A DNA stretch of 64,000 bases, taken from positions 54,764,001 through 54,828,000 of the forward strand of contig JADMNL010000028.1 of NCBI GenBank assembly GCA_016271365.2. The letters run 5' to 3'. Position 1 is the stretch's first letter. Each line of letters begins with the position of its first letter. This document shows, in pieces, positions 13,576-24,198 of the stretch. Position numbers and translations under genes: made by a program. The stretch comes from Neoceratodus forsteri. Its lineage: Eukaryota > Chordata > Ceratodontiformes > Ceratodontidae. Under the pieces are notes generated by a model. The model was not told the origin of the DNA, ran no database searches, and saw nothing but the letters and a program-made list of their open reading frames with translations.

Positions 13576-14140
13576 GCCACTCGGGTCTCAGTCACCATGC
13601 CTATCAGCAAAGATCTCCTTATTATGGGTATTAACATTAGAAGCATGTTTCTGAAAATTGATCTCCTCAGAATCTGGGTTACTAAACTACTAATGGAGAC
13701 ATGATTGCAACCTAGCATACCCACTAGCAGCCTCCTAATCCATGGACATGGACTAATTCGGCAAGATAGGCCAAAATGAAAAGCAGTGGGATAGACTTCT
13801 ACACCAAATACAGCCTCAACATTGAGATGTGCAAACCTGAATGTCAAGTTTCTACTAGGATTTTTCTCCAGAAATCCTTACTATCTAAAATAAATCTGGG
13901 CAACAACATTCTTTACATCTGTTGTCTCTACAGACCTCATACCACACCAAAACCTTCTATATCCAGGGTCTTGAACCACTTTCCTCACTAATCTCTCAAT
14001 TCAGAAATCACTATGCCAGGAGACCTTAACATTGACTGGCACAGTGCGTCGGACAAGAGAACAGAGTATTGGGCAGCTGGAAACCATTTTGCACCACTAA
14101 TCACATCCTCCACACAACTAAACACTAGGATGAGAATAGG
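13576..14140 (+). pseudogene. LINE ORF2 endonuclease fragment (L2/CR1-like), broken
   Basis: Plus-strand translation in shifting frames gives pieces of the apurinic/apyrimidinic-type endonuclease of non-LTR retrotransposons. A degraded 'TETWL' region appears as RIWVTK near 13660-13690. 'FYTKYSLNIEMCKPE' follows at 13795-13840 and 'NILYICCLYRPH' at 13905-13940. The motif GDLNIDW, matching the family's GDFN, is at 14016-14040, followed by the 'LITSSTQLNTRM' region at 14095-14135. Several stops and frameshifts interrupt it, and no reverse transcriptase follows, so this is a dead fragment. The assignment to endonuclease is firm; the LINE clade is inferred. Confidence 0.65.
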
Positions 14141-15046
14141 GTTGAGTATCAAGTTGGACCCTTGTGTAACCCCCTCACAAATAGGGGTTCCTGAGAGCCT
14201 TCCTGGGGCTTGCCTAAAATGCTCCCTGCCTAACTAGTGTTCAGCGCCATGCTGCCTAACTGTGGGTGTTGTGAGTGTTTCCAAAGCCGATAGGGGTAAG
14301 GGGTGCCCCAAATGGAGTAACTGGCAACCAGCCAGGATGAGTGGTCTTTAGGGAGTGACGGACCAATGGAGATACAGCTGGTAATTGTGGGAAGTGAAGG
14401 CTAAACCATGGCACCTTTTTCACACCACTGAGAGCAGGACTAAGTGACTGGCACCTGTAGCCAGCCAATGGGATCGGGTGGTGCCCAAGTTAGAGGATTG
14501 CCCCACACTGCCAAGGGGCAGAAATGTTGTGGCTGTGGACAAGGAAGGAGCCCTGGGCTCTTGCACCATTGAGTTTTCATGCGGGAAGCGCGTGAGAGGC
14601 CAGATTCTGTCGTTTGAGTAGCCGGCAAGCTTTGGACTAAATCTGCGGGGCAGAAGTCAGAGGAGGCTGTGTAAAAGCACAGCTACCTACCAGGCTCACC
14701 CTGTAGAGGACTGGAGAATCTGCTGAATCACGCTTGGTCTGCCAGGAAGGTGAAGCTGCAGTGAGACTCCCGAGTAACGGTGTGTTCAGTCGGGCCATAG
14801 GAGCAGCTGCCTGGTATGCTACCCCTCTGTTGTTTTCCATATAAGTGTGTGGAGAAGTATCTGGAGTGCAGGCTCAGCCCTGCAAATGGTGTGAGAGCAG
14901 TTCTCTTCTGGAGTTGTGAGTACTAAAGCAGGGTAGCTCCCTGTTGCAGGTTTCTAGCAAAGGCAAGATCTTCAGGTTGCCTTTCTGAATGCATTAACTG
15001 AGCCTGCTGGGCTCCATCTAATCTTCATAGGAATTAAATGCTCATT
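14141..15046. other. Unassigned, GC-balanced interval
   Basis: No coding region or known repeat is recognised. Short open frames on both strands show no recognisable protein. A GTGTAACCCCCTC at about 14163 has an approximate inverted match GAGGGGTTACAC at about 15572, hinting that 14.16-15.58 kb might be one mobile unit, but the similarity is short. Confidence 0.4.
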
Positions 15047-15600
15047 GTGTCAGGGCCCCAACCAGCTGCACTGAGGAACTAGCCTTTAGGGCTTGGGTAC
15101 CCATAGACAACAACTTATAGGTTAGGCCTGTGCACAGAGCCCTAGGTATATATACTCATATATTGTGGTGGTAAGCCAACCATCCTGATTCCCCCTGGTC
15201 CTTGTTATTTCCCCTTGGATAAATGAGATTGCTTGTTTTGCAAAAGTACACTGGCTAGTTTGTGTATTAATAGTGACCTACTGCACAGTGACTATTGTAT
15301 AACCGTACCTTACTTTCCAGGTGGTCCCCAGAGTGAGCTGAGTGGTTTGAGCCGGGGGATAAGAGTCTATGGTGAGGACACTGCAACTAAACTGTGTGGG
15401 CCACTAGTGGGAAGAAGGGGGGGTTGCAGTGACCCAGAGGGCTGTGATCAAGTCAGTCTTGACTGTTCTAACCCCGACCTCTGGGTGGAGGTACCCGCCA
15501 ATGGATCTGGGCCCCTCACCCTGTTACAGTTAAGGCAGGCAGGGGCAGTAACCCTTAGGATAGTGCCCCCGAGGGGTTACACTTGCAAACAGACCTGAAA
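15047..15600 (+). mobile_element. Possible LTR fragment (TGTCAGGGCC start)
   Basis: It starts with TGTCAGGGCCCCAACC, a start resembling many Ty3/gypsy LTRs. It then has a GGTATATATACTCATATATT TATA-like segment near 15145-15165 and a TTGGATAAATGAGATTG segment near 15214. There is no second LTR or gag-pol next to it, so it would be a solo LTR plus a little internal sequence. The 121-codon open frame at 15233-15598 has no recognisable domain and I do not call it a gene. The following ~130 bases, to 15734, are A/T-rich and unassigned. Confidence 0.25.
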
Positions 15601-15734
15601 GAATTATCAAGACTTGCACACACTCAGATTCTATTTGTGTACTTATTTGTTTGTGCGTTTGCTTATTTATATACATATTTAAAATTGCTCCAGATGAGAT
15701 AACCTCATGAGATACAACATTCCATTCTCAAGCT

Positions 15735-16592
15735 GAGACGCACTATTTTGGAATGTGGCAAGAATGGTGCAATTCAGAATGTGGCGATGTAATATATTTT
15801 TTGACTGTGGCAAAGATATATGCAATTTCATAATGTGGGAGACACATCCAGTAACTGTGGAATGTAGCAGGAATATGCAGTTTCAAAATATGTCATGAAT
15901 GTATAATTTTGGAATGGTGGTGATGCACAATTTCAGAATGTGGTGGGAATGTGGTGGGAATAATTAATTTCACTATGTGATGTGGATACAGAATCTCAGA
16001 ATGTGGTGGTCACAAGCATTTTCAGACTGTGGTATGGATTTCTGGAATATTGTGGGATGTGTAATTTTGCAGCATGGCAGGAAAATGTATTTTTGGAATG
16101 TGGTAGGGATGCTCAGTTTTGGAATGTTTTCAGAATTTGGTGGGGATGTGCATTTTTGGAATGTGACACAAGATGGGTAATTTTGGAACGTAGGAGTGGC
16201 AAACAATTTCAGAATGTGACTGGAAGGTACTATTTCAGAATGTGGTTGGGATATACAACTTTAGAATGTGGTGGGGACACCCAGCTTTGGAATGTGCCTG
16301 CTAAATGCAATTTTAGAATGTGGCAGAAATGCATAATTTTGGAATGTGGTGAAGATGAACATTTTCGGAATATGATGGGGATGCACAATTTTGGAATGTA
16401 GCGGTGACATAATTTCAGACTATGGCAGGGATGCAAAAATTTCTGAATGTGGCATGGATATACAGTTTCAGAATGTGGTGGGAACATGCAATTTTGGAAT
16501 GTGGTAGTGATGTGCAATTTTGGAATGTGGCAGGATAAACAATTTCAAAAGTTGGCAGTGACACAATTTTGGAATGTGGCATTGATTTATAT
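15735..16592. repeat. ~26-bp tandem array, left part
   Basis: Units of about 26-27 bp follow the pattern TTTTGGAATGTGGCAGGGAT then GCACAA, with frequent substitutions (GGAATGTGGTGGGGAC, AGAATGTGGCAGAAAT). About 30 copies lie here. The array resumes at 18104, after a CR1 insertion. The open frames over this interval on both strands are repeat translations. Confidence 0.88.
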
Positions 16593-18103
16593 TTAGAAAT
16601 TGTCAGCAGATAAGGACCGCAAGGCCTATAAAGTCTGGGCCTTGTTTGTGTCCTCTGACCCTACCTGGTCAGTGACTTTTCACCCCTCTGTCCACCTCTA
16701 AAGTTCCCATATGCCTATCCCACACATGTTTAAATCCCTCCACTGTGCTCACTCCCACCATCTCCCATGGGGACTATTCCACGTGTCCACCAACTTCTCC
16801 ATGAATAAGAACTTCCTCACATTTCCCCCTTAACCTGCCACCTACCAATTCCATTATCAAGCCCCCTCATTCCTGTACTCACCTTATATAGGAAGATGTC
16901 TTCCCCCCTGCACCTTGTTTATGCCCTTAAGGTACTTGAATGTTTCTATCACACCTCCTCTCTTCCAACAAGTACAGTACATACTGAGTTCCTTTACTCT
17001 ATCCTCATATGTCTTCTGGTGCAAGACCTGTATCATCTTAGTTGCCCTTCTTTGGACTACATCCACCCTGTCAATATCCTTACAAAGGTGCAGCCTCCAG
17101 AAGTTCACACAGTACTCTAGGTGAGGCCTCACTAGTATTTTATACAATGGCATCACCACCTTCCACCGTCAGCAAATGATACCTCTGCCTACATACCTCA
17201 ACATGCCACTAGCCCTCCCTGCAGCCTTCGTACTTTGCTTGGATATTTTTAGGTCATCTGAAATGATGACCCCTGGGTCCTTTTCTTCCTTGGTGATCAT
17301 CAGCAACTCACACCCCATCCTGCAACTCTCCCCAGGGTCCCTTTGTCTCAGGTGTATGATTTTGCACTTCTTAGAATTAAACCTTAGTTGCCAGACTTCA
17401 GACCATATTTCAAGCTTCCTCAGGTCCCTTTCTCATCCTTTTCATCCATTCTGGGGTATCCACCCTGTTGCGATCTTGGTAGCATCTGCAAACAGGCAGA
17501 CCTTTCCTTCCAGTCCTTCTGCAATGTCACTAATGAAGACACTAAACAGGACTGGCCCAAGAACAGATCCCTGTGGTACCCTACTGGTCGTCCCCCTCCT
17601 TGGATTGGATCCCATTTACCACCACCCTCTGCCACCTGTCTGTTAGCCAGTGCCTAACCCAGCTTACCACCTTGTACCACATGCCAAGACTACCCATTTT
17701 GTTAACCAGTCTCCTATGTGGGACAGTGTCAAAGGCCTTGCTGAAATCAAGTTAGCGACGTCCACGCCCCACCTCTGATTTACTTCCCCGTCACCCAGTC
17801 AAAAAGTCTGACAGATTCATCTGACACGACCTTCCTGCTGTGAATCCACATTGCCTGGGATCCTACGCCCCACTGGATTCTAGGTGTGCCACTATTTTTT
17901 CCTTAAGTAGTGCCTCCGTGATCATACCTACTACTGAGATAAGGCTGACCAGCCTATAGTTCACTTCCTCCTCTCTGCTCCCACTTTTGTGTATAGAGAC
18001 AACCTGTGCCCTCTTCCAGTCCTCTGGGACCACTCCTGTGTTGAGGGACTCAATGAACATGGCTGTTAGAGGTGCTGCTAGCTCTCTTCACAGTTCTTTG
18101 GAA
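16593..18103 (-). mobile_element. CR1 LINE, 5'-truncated, inserted in the 26-bp array
   Basis: On the minus strand this is the 3' part of a CR1 ORF2. At 18060-17863 lies the reverse transcriptase start ('PEDWKRAQVVSIHKSG'). At 17635-17400 is the region that in other copies reads 'GVPQGSVLGP', here frameshifted. At 17159-16884 is the C-terminal 'LVRPHLEYC' and 'VQRRATKM' segment. The 3' end, near 16600, carries the CR1 tail (GGCC...TTATCTGCTGACA on the minus strand). The 26-bp array lies on both sides, so the CR1 landed inside it. Several frameshifts and stops make it inactive. Confidence 0.85.
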
Positions 18104-18250
18104 TGTAGCAGAGACATGCCCTTTTGGAATGTAACAGGAACACACAATGTCAGAATGTAGCAGGGATGCACAATGTCAGAATGTGGTGGGGATGTGAGCT
18201 GCGATTTTGAAATATGGGTAGGTACAATTTCTGAATGTGGCAAGAACAAG
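18104..18250. repeat. ~26-bp tandem array, right part
   Basis: TTTGGAATGTAGCAGAGACATG and similar units continue the array interrupted at 16593. The last recognisable unit ends at 'GAATGTGGCAAGAACAAGAA', after which DIRS-like sequence begins at about 18251. Confidence 0.8.
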
Positions 18251-19730
18251 AATAGGCCAGGGACCACAACTTAATTGCTTCTGTGCACAAGGCCGTAGAC
18301 CAAGTGCCTCCCTGCTTATTGATGTACCACATGGTGGTGGTGTTGTCTTTTCTGACCTGGACCACCTTGTTCTGCACAGATTTGGAAAAAGCTTGCAATG
18401 CCAAAAACACCACTCTGAGTTCCAAGAGACTGATGTGAAGCAGAGATTCCTGAGGTGACCACAGTCCTTGGGTGGTAAGATCCCCCAGATGGGCTCCCCA
18501 GCCCAGCAGGAAAGCATCTGCGGTGAGTATCACTGAATAAGGCTGAGTGACAAAAGGAACCCCTTGTCTCAAATTGTTCTGACCCTGCCACCATTGCAAG
18601 GCCTGGATCAGGGTTTGAGTCACTGGGAGTAGTTTGGTAAGGGAATCCTTTTTTGGGGACCAGAAGGCTCTTAAGTGGAACTGAATGTCCCTCATCTGGA
18701 ATCTTGATCCTTGGACCACTGCTGTGGAAGCTGCCATGTGGCCCAGAAGCTGAAGGAAATGCCTTGCTGGTCGAGACACCTACAGGGTGAATGAAGAGGC
18801 CAGTTCCATAAGGGTCCTTGCCCTTTCCAGGGGAAGGAAGGCTCTTGCCTTTATTGTATCCAGCTCTGCCCCTATGAAGGTGAGGAGCTGTACTGGTTTG
18901 AGAACTGACTTTAGAAGGTTGAGAAGGAATCCTAAGGAAGTGAGCAATTGCTGAGTCATTTGCAAATGTGGCTTGGTCTGGAGACTGACCTACTATGAGC
19001 CAGCCGTCCAAGTATGGCAAGATGGAGATCTTTTTTCTCCTTAGAAAAGCAACCAGTACAGCCAGGCACTTTGTGAAAACCCTTGGGGCTGATGTTAGGC
19101 CAAAGGGCATTGCTCTGAATTGATGGTGGCCTGAGGGCAATTCGAACCTGAGGTACTTTCTGTGGGAGCATCTGATGGGCATGTGAAAATAGGCATCTTT
19201 GAGGTCCTGGGAGGCTAGCCAGTCCCCTGGCCTAAGGGAGGGAAGGATTATTCCCAGAGTCACCATTTTGAACTTTGGTTTTAAAAGGTGTTTGTTCAGA
19301 TATCTTAGGTCCAGGATGGGCCGCCATTCTCCTGTCTTTTTGGGGGTTAGGAAGTACCTGGAGTACAATCCTTTACCCTTGTGTAGGGTGGGAATCCTCT
19401 TTATAGCGCTGAGAGCTAGGAGTGAAGAAACCTCTGCCTCTAAGGCAAGGGTCTCTGATGGATTTGCAGGTGGAAAGGATCTGGTTTTTATCTTAGGGAA
19501 TTTTTTGGAGCTGAGAACCAGTCCCTGGCTTACTACTTCCAGGACCCACTTGTCTGATGTTAGAGACTTCCAGTCCTGGACAAAATAAGCCAGTCCTCAC
19601 TACTGGTGTGGGAGATCGTCGACAGATCCATCAGGGTGTCTGCTTGGCAGGGCTTTAGGCTGAGGGGTGGATGCAGGCTTGCTCATCTCCCGTCTGCCTT
19701 TCCCTCTAAAGAACCCCCTCTGAGAGTAAG
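18251..19730 (-). pseudogene. DIRS copy 1 pol: reverse transcriptase and RNase H, broken
   Basis: In minus-strand order: the pre-RT segment 'YFVQDWKSLTSDKWVLEV' (about 19590-19535); 'KKTGEWRPILDLRYLNKHLL' (19340-19285); 'MPFGLTSAPRVFTKCLAVLV' near 19110; and the polymerase active-site motif as YLDG near 19010, where copy 2 has YLDD, so a catalytic aspartate is lost. A short deletion near 18970 shifts the frame. The RT frame continues at 18965-18780, meets a TAG where copy 2 has CAG, and resumes at 18779. RNase H follows with 'ILTADAFLLGWGAH', 'LLELRVV' and 'KDNTTTMWYINKQGG', keeping the D, E and D residues. The end is cut at 18251. The product would copy the element's RNA into DNA. The 350-codon open frame at 19368-18316 is a chimera of the RT frame and an overlapping frame. 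Confidence 0.88.
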
Positions 19731-19746
19731 AAGAGGAGGCCTGAGC

Positions 19747-21238
19747 TTAGTAAAAAGGTCTTTGGAAAGGCCTGCCCCTGCCCCTGGACTGCTGCCTTTG
19801 AGGAGTTGCTTGCCTTTCTTTGGCCTGAGCACTCCTGTAAGTAGTTCTGTACTCGTCCATCTTTATCACGTAGTTCTCTGTCTGCTTCCCAAACAGAGAA
19901 TTGCCAATAACAGGGAAATCCATGGCCTTAGCCTGGGTATCCTGTGATAGACTAGCGCATCTGAGCCAAGCCATTCTCTGAAGAGCCACAGATGTAGCCA
20001 TGACTCTTGATGAAACATCATTGGAGTCCACAGCAGCATGAAATTGTACTTTTGATGCCTCAATCCCATCTGCAGCCACCTGCTCCAGCTCCTTGGCAAG
20101 CTGGTCATGGGCCTGTTTAGCCAGAGACAGCACAGTGTCCCACCTGGACTTCTGGTATCTAGCTGTGTAGGCCATATAATTAGCCTGCCTGAGTCCCAAA
20201 GATGCTGCCATGTACTGTTTCTTTGACATGGCATCAGTCTTTCTGGAGTCCTTATCTGGGGGGTGTGAAGTCAGGGGAATATTTGCCTTATCACAGGCAG
20301 CAGCCTTCACTACCCCAACATGGCTGCATTGCTGGGGACTCCATGTCTGAATCTGAAAGAGTATACCTCTTGTCCATTCGCCAGTCCACAGGAGGTATGG
20401 AATTAGGAGTCTTAAGAATTTGATGCGTCTGTTTCCCAAAGGATTTGTGGAGGGGACTAGACAGTCTCCTGGACTCTGGGATGTCCATCATCTCAACAAA
20501 ATCAGGCTCCTCCCGATCCTCTACTGCTTCCTCCACAGGAAGCTGGAGGGTCTCAGCCACTTTTTTGTAAAACATAAAGTGAGAAGGGGACTCAGCAAGC
20601 CTAGGAGGGGAAAAAACACCTGAAGGTCTGTCTGGGGAAATGTCCAGGTCAATAGGCACATCCAGACTTTCATAATCATCATCATCATCCTCATACTCTC
20701 CCTCCGGTTCATAAAATTCTTCCAAAGTGTAATTCAGAACTGGGGGAACAGACCGAACTGAACCCCTGCCAGATGGTGCCAGTTTGGTCAGAACCGAAGT
20801 AAGCGATTGCACAATCCTTATCGCCTTGGCTATCTCATCGGCAGTCGGAGTATGAATTTCTGGGTACGAACCAGATGATTTATCTTTTCTTTTTCCTTTT
20901 ACCAGAACTGACTCCTCAGAATCGGCTCTCCTTTTGGCTGAAGAAGTATCGCCCTGGTCAGAGGGAACTCCTGGTTTGGTCGGAACCGAATCGGGCTGTC
21001 CATCCGGGTCAGCAGACTTCTCAGCCTCTCTTTCCCTCAGTCTACCTAATCTCTTTTCCATGGTAGATTTGGCAAAATTCTTATAAATTTGGCAGTCTGA
21101 ATCAAGGTGGTCAAACCTCAGACAATAAACACAGGTAGTGTGAGGATCAGTCTTGGCAAAGACTTCCCCACACACACACACTACAGTGTTGAATCCCAGT
21201 GGGCCCATTTTTTTCTTGGGTTTCTCAGACATGGCCAA
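19747..21238 (-). pseudogene. DIRS copy 1 gag-like ORF, one frameshift
   Basis: Two overlapping open frames (21238-20291 and 20439-19747) make one ~500-residue gag-like protein split by a frameshift near 20330-20430. The N-terminus has a compact Cys/His cluster, CVCGEVF...TTCVYC...DHLDSDC, then a charged segment, an acidic stretch (EYEDDDDDYE near 20690) and the conserved 'SPSHFMFYKKVAETLQLPVE' region. The C-terminal part has 'AASLGLRQANYMAYTARYQK' and ends in an RG-rich tail (QSRGRGRPFQRPFY). Copy 2 at 54496-56113 has the same order, which supports the assignment. The likely role is nucleocapsid or RNA binding, by analogy with other DIRS ORF1 products. Confidence 0.85.
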
Positions 21239-21599
21239 TCCTAACCAAAACGTACCCTTTTTTCTGCAATCCGCCAGGCAAGACTCCCCTATCGGTTCCT
21301 GACCGTGTCAAGGGTCTTGGAAAAAAACGTAATAAAATCAATTTTTTTAGAACCGATACGGACTGGTTACCACACTCTAAGTAAATCACAAACTTTTTTA
21401 CCTGAAAACTGATCGGTTCAGCGACTGATCCACAGTTTACAAGTTCCACACGGAAACTACACAGAAAACCTATCTAGTACTCACGGTACCACAGACAGAG
21501 ACTTGAACCGACTGATCGGTAATAGCAATTCAGTAGAAACTGAGTGAAAAAAATGACACTTTAACCGACTTTTTTTAACCGAGAAAAGGAGAAATCTCC

Positions 21600-21793
21600 A
21601 AAGCGACTGTTCAGTGAGGCAGAGTAAAGAATCTGATGGTTGGAGTTTAAACAACAGCAGACAGGGGCTTCAACCAAGCTTGAGGTGAACATTCCATGCT
21701 GGCCATGGAAAGTTTAACTCTTTGTTCTCTGGGGCAGTTGAAAGGCAGGACCTAACTGCATATGTCAGAATACAGCAAGACTTCATGTTGTTT
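21600..21793 (-). repeat. DIRS copy 1 5' inverted terminal repeat
   Basis: It contains GAATCTGATGG, CCATGCTGGCCATGG, GTTAACTC-like sequence and the terminal GTCAGAATACAGCAAGACTTC then ATGTTGTTTGAA, ending near 21793. It aligns with the repeat at 56480-56666 (copy 2) and, in inverted sense, with 57690-57890 (copy 3). Just inside it are the GAACCGA-rich leader repeats before the gag start. Confidence 0.85.
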
Positions 21794-22038
21794 GAACAGC
21801 ATTTTTTTAATGGAAAATCATTCAGCAATCATTTCCGCAGAACATATTGAGATCTGTGGAATAAAATTCCCAGAAATCTGCCATTCTATTTCTGTTGAAA
21901 CTCAGTGGAAATTCAGCAGAATTTAGAAAATTATTCGAAATTCCATTCCGCCAGAATTTCAAAATTCTGCACAGCACTAACAAGATGCTTAAATCTACTG
22001 CTTTATAACAATAAAAATCACAATTAAAACTTTTTATT
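21794..22038. other. Unassigned A/T-rich interval
   Basis: This is A/T-rich sequence with AATTCTGCACAGCACTAAC near 21962. The last part, ATCACAATTAAAACTTT near 22016, resembles ATCACAACTAAAACTTTG at about 25123, suggesting both sit in copies of one older repeat. Nothing coding is seen. Confidence 0.4.
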
Positions 22039-22584
22039 TGGCCACCCAGTGACCTGAAGTGCTGGGGTGTCAAGCACCTTTATCTGCTGTCGCACTAGTG
22101 ACCCGGGTTTGGGAATGGATTCACATCACAGGGGTTGGCAGGGAGGAGATGACTGGTAATCCCATGGACTGCTGTCCTCTCCAGGGGAAGGGAGGTATGT
22201 TGTCTCAGCCTCTAAATGGCAACCTGGTGGAGGGCTTGTTGATAGTGCAGGTGTGCGCAACACAAAGGGAGAGTCCATGGTTCTGTAGGGCGTGCATGCC
22301 TCCATACGTATATACTTACATGTTGCAGCAGCAGGGGGCTGAGGGAGAAAATGGAAAGGGAGATGTGCAGCTTCACGAAGCCCTGCCCCCTTCCCCCAGC
22401 CCGTGGCACCACCCAGCCACTAGAGTCTTCGGGACTGTGCACTGGTAAAGGGAGGACAGCCCTCCCTTCCCTGGCCCCACCACAAGAGGTAATCTGTGGG
22501 GGACTGCACCCGATGTACTGAGAGAGGTGTGCACTAGTCAGAGGAGATGGGGCTAGTAGGGTGCCTGCATGCCTTACAGGAGTA
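22039..22584 (+). mobile_element. tRNA-headed SINE, copy 1
   Basis: It shares its head and body with the elements at 24199 and 50365. The head 'GGCCACCCAGTGACCTGAAGTG' corresponds to the A-box region. 'AGTGACCCGGGTTTGGGA', near 22098, corresponds to the B-box of RNA polymerase III promoters. The body has GGGGGCTGAGGGAGAAAATG. The end near 22584 is followed by AAAAAAG. The sequence around both ends (AAAACTTTT) resembles a locus at about 25130 that lacks the insertion. It is diverged, and its exact ends are estimates. Confidence 0.55.
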
Positions 22585-22685
22585 AAAAAGTTTTATAGCA
22601 AAAAAAACAACTTTTGTTTTCTAAAAGCAACAAACACAGAATCTCAGTTCACTATGACAAGAAGTAATGTGACAGCAACACAAGA

Positions 22686-22764
22686 GACAGATAGCTAGAC
22701 AGACAGACAGACAGACAGATCGATAGATAGATAGAAAGACAGACAGACAGACACAGATACACAC
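22686..22764. repeat. (GACA/GATA)n microsatellite, left of CR1
   Basis: This is an imperfect tetranucleotide run of ACAGACAG and ATAGATAG ending at ACACAGATACACAC. The same kind of run resumes at 23645, on the far side of the CR1. Confidence 0.95.
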
Positions 22765-23644
22765 AAGGTTATGGCAAATAAGGACTGTGTGGCCCACTTA
22801 GTCTGCCCCTTTTCCCTACCTAATGCAATACCACAGACCCTAGCTGATCTGCAGCTTACCCTCTCTTCTCTATTGTGAGAGTACTTTGTCTATCCAATGC
22901 ATTCTTGAATTCCCCTACCATTTTTGGCCCCACCACCTCTGCAGGGAGGCTGTTTAAGCGTCCACTACTTTTTCTGTGAAAAAGTACTTCCTCACATTGC
23001 CCCTGAGCCTACGCCCTCTAACCTCATATCATGGCCCCTTGTTCTTATACACATCATTTTCTGAGAGATGCTACCCTCCTGTACCTTATTTATACCCCTG
23101 AGGTACTTGACTGTCTCTATCATACCCCCCCTTTCTCCTCTCCGCCATGGAATTCATGTCCTTTAGTCTTTCCTCATATAACTTTTGGTGCAGTGCTTGC
23201 ACCATTTTTGTTGCCCTTTTCTCATACCTCTCAACTGTCCCTGATTTTCAGGGATGTCCCTGATTTTGCCTCAGAAATATCTTCTGTCCCTCCTAAATTT
23301 GGCACTTCTGTCACTGAAGAGTAGGGATTTGAATCACAAAATAATGCCAACCATTGGTGTTACAGTCTAGTTCTCATTAAGAAAATGTTATTCACACTAA
23401 GAAGCATGTTATACACAGCTTCTGGAACTAATATTATTATTTTGTCAGATGTGTCCCTGATTTTGGTAATTTGTCCCTGATCATTTTAAGCCTTGTCCCT
23501 GATTTGTGATGTGGGAGGTTGAGAGGTATGCCTTCTCTGAACTGCCTCCATTTTGTCTATGTCCTTCTGGAGATGCAGCCTCCAGAACTGGACACAGTAC
23601 TCCTGATAAGGTCTCACTAGTGATCTGTGCAGTGGCATAACCAC
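22765..23644 (-). mobile_element. CR1 LINE 3' fragment, itself interrupted by a hAT MITE
   Basis: Minus-strand CR1 sequence: the 3' tail lies at about 22770-22810 (GGCCCACTTAGTCTGCCCC on the plus strand) and the ORF2 C-terminal region at 22900-23222 and 23531-23644. On the minus strand the latter reads 'VVMPLHRSLVRPYQEYCVQF' and then 'WRLHLQKDIDKMEAVQRR'. It is truncated at its 5' side by the microsatellite at 23645. A hAT-type MITE splits it at 23223-23530. Confidence 0.85.
23223..23530. mobile_element. hAT-type MITE, 308 bp
   Basis: It has terminal inverted repeats CATACCTCTCAAC (23223-23235) and GTTGAGAGGTATG (23518-23530). It is flanked by an 8-bp target duplication with one mismatch: CCTTTTCT at 23215-23222 and CCTTCTCT at 23531-23538. 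Eight-base duplications and CA...TG-type ends are typical of hAT transposons. It is non-coding, with several 'GTCCCTGATTTT' motifs inside. The host CR1 reads across it once it is removed, so the insertion came after the CR1. Confidence 0.88.
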
Positions 23645-23695
<51 letters not shown>

Positions 23696-23751
23696 CAGAG
23701 ACAGACAGGCAGGCAGACAGATAGCTAGAGAGAGAGAGACAGACAGACAGA
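23645..23751. repeat. (GATA)n/(GACA)n microsatellite
   Basis: About 12 GATA units are followed by mixed GACA, GGCA and GAGA units ending near 23751. Confidence 0.97.
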
Positions 23752-23899
23752 AATGCAAATCTCTCTGGATGACGTCGGCCATATTTGATACATATACAGT
23801 ATGTGACAATAAATGCACCAGTGAGATCTTCTTCAAGATTTAGCTTTGCATATCATTAGTAACACTGAATCGTACAATACTCTGTACACCTGTTCAGCT

Positions 23900-24198
23900 G
23901 CTAGCAAACCACCTCTCCTTCAAACACAGCATGATGGGTAGGGCAGATAGCACAGTAAAGTAAGCTGTCTTCCAAAAAAGCAAACATGATAGGGTAGACA
24001 GTACTGCAAGGTCAGTCTACTAAAACAAAAACAGGCTATGGCAGAAAGGAAAGCAAAGTCAGCACCACTCTCCCTCAATAAAATAGCAAGCAGATAAGTA
24101 CAGACAATACACTGAAGTCAGACCACACACACACACACACAAAGTAGGCCAAACAGCAAAGCCAAGTCAGCCTTGCACTCCATAAAAAATGGGCAAAC
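23900..24198. repeat. ~60-bp diverged tandem array, left part
   Basis: Units follow the pattern AAAACAGCAAGCAGGTTAGT, ACAGACAGCAAAGCAAAGTC and AGCCTCCCTC. Examples lie at about 23925, 23985, 24045, 24085 and 24150. The array is interrupted at 24199 by a SINE and resumes at 24806. A short (CA)n lies inside at 24124-24141. The 150 bases before it, from 23752, are unassigned. Confidence 0.7.

Larger units (their letters stand above)
18251..21793 (-). mobile_element. DIRS-like retrotransposon copy 1, 3'-truncated
   Basis: A minus-strand DIRS-like element runs from its 5' inverted terminal repeat (about 21793-21600) through a gag-like ORF and a reverse transcriptase/RNase H ORF. It stops abruptly at the 26-bp array, just after the RNase H domain. 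The tyrosine recombinase, internal complementary region and 3' terminal repeat present in copy 2 are missing. Its terminal sequence reads TCAGAATACAGCAAGACTTC, as in copy 3 and unlike copy 2. Frameshifts and stops in gag and pol show it is inactive. Confidence 0.9.

Noticed and set aside
14163..15584. Transposon bounded by GTGTAACCCCCTC and GAGGGGTTACAC
   Set aside because: The inverted match is only ~12 bases with a gap, and no target duplication was found.
18316..19368. 350-codon frame as one intact protein
   Set aside because: Its first part is RT and its second part is the overlapping frame, joined by a small deletion near 18970.
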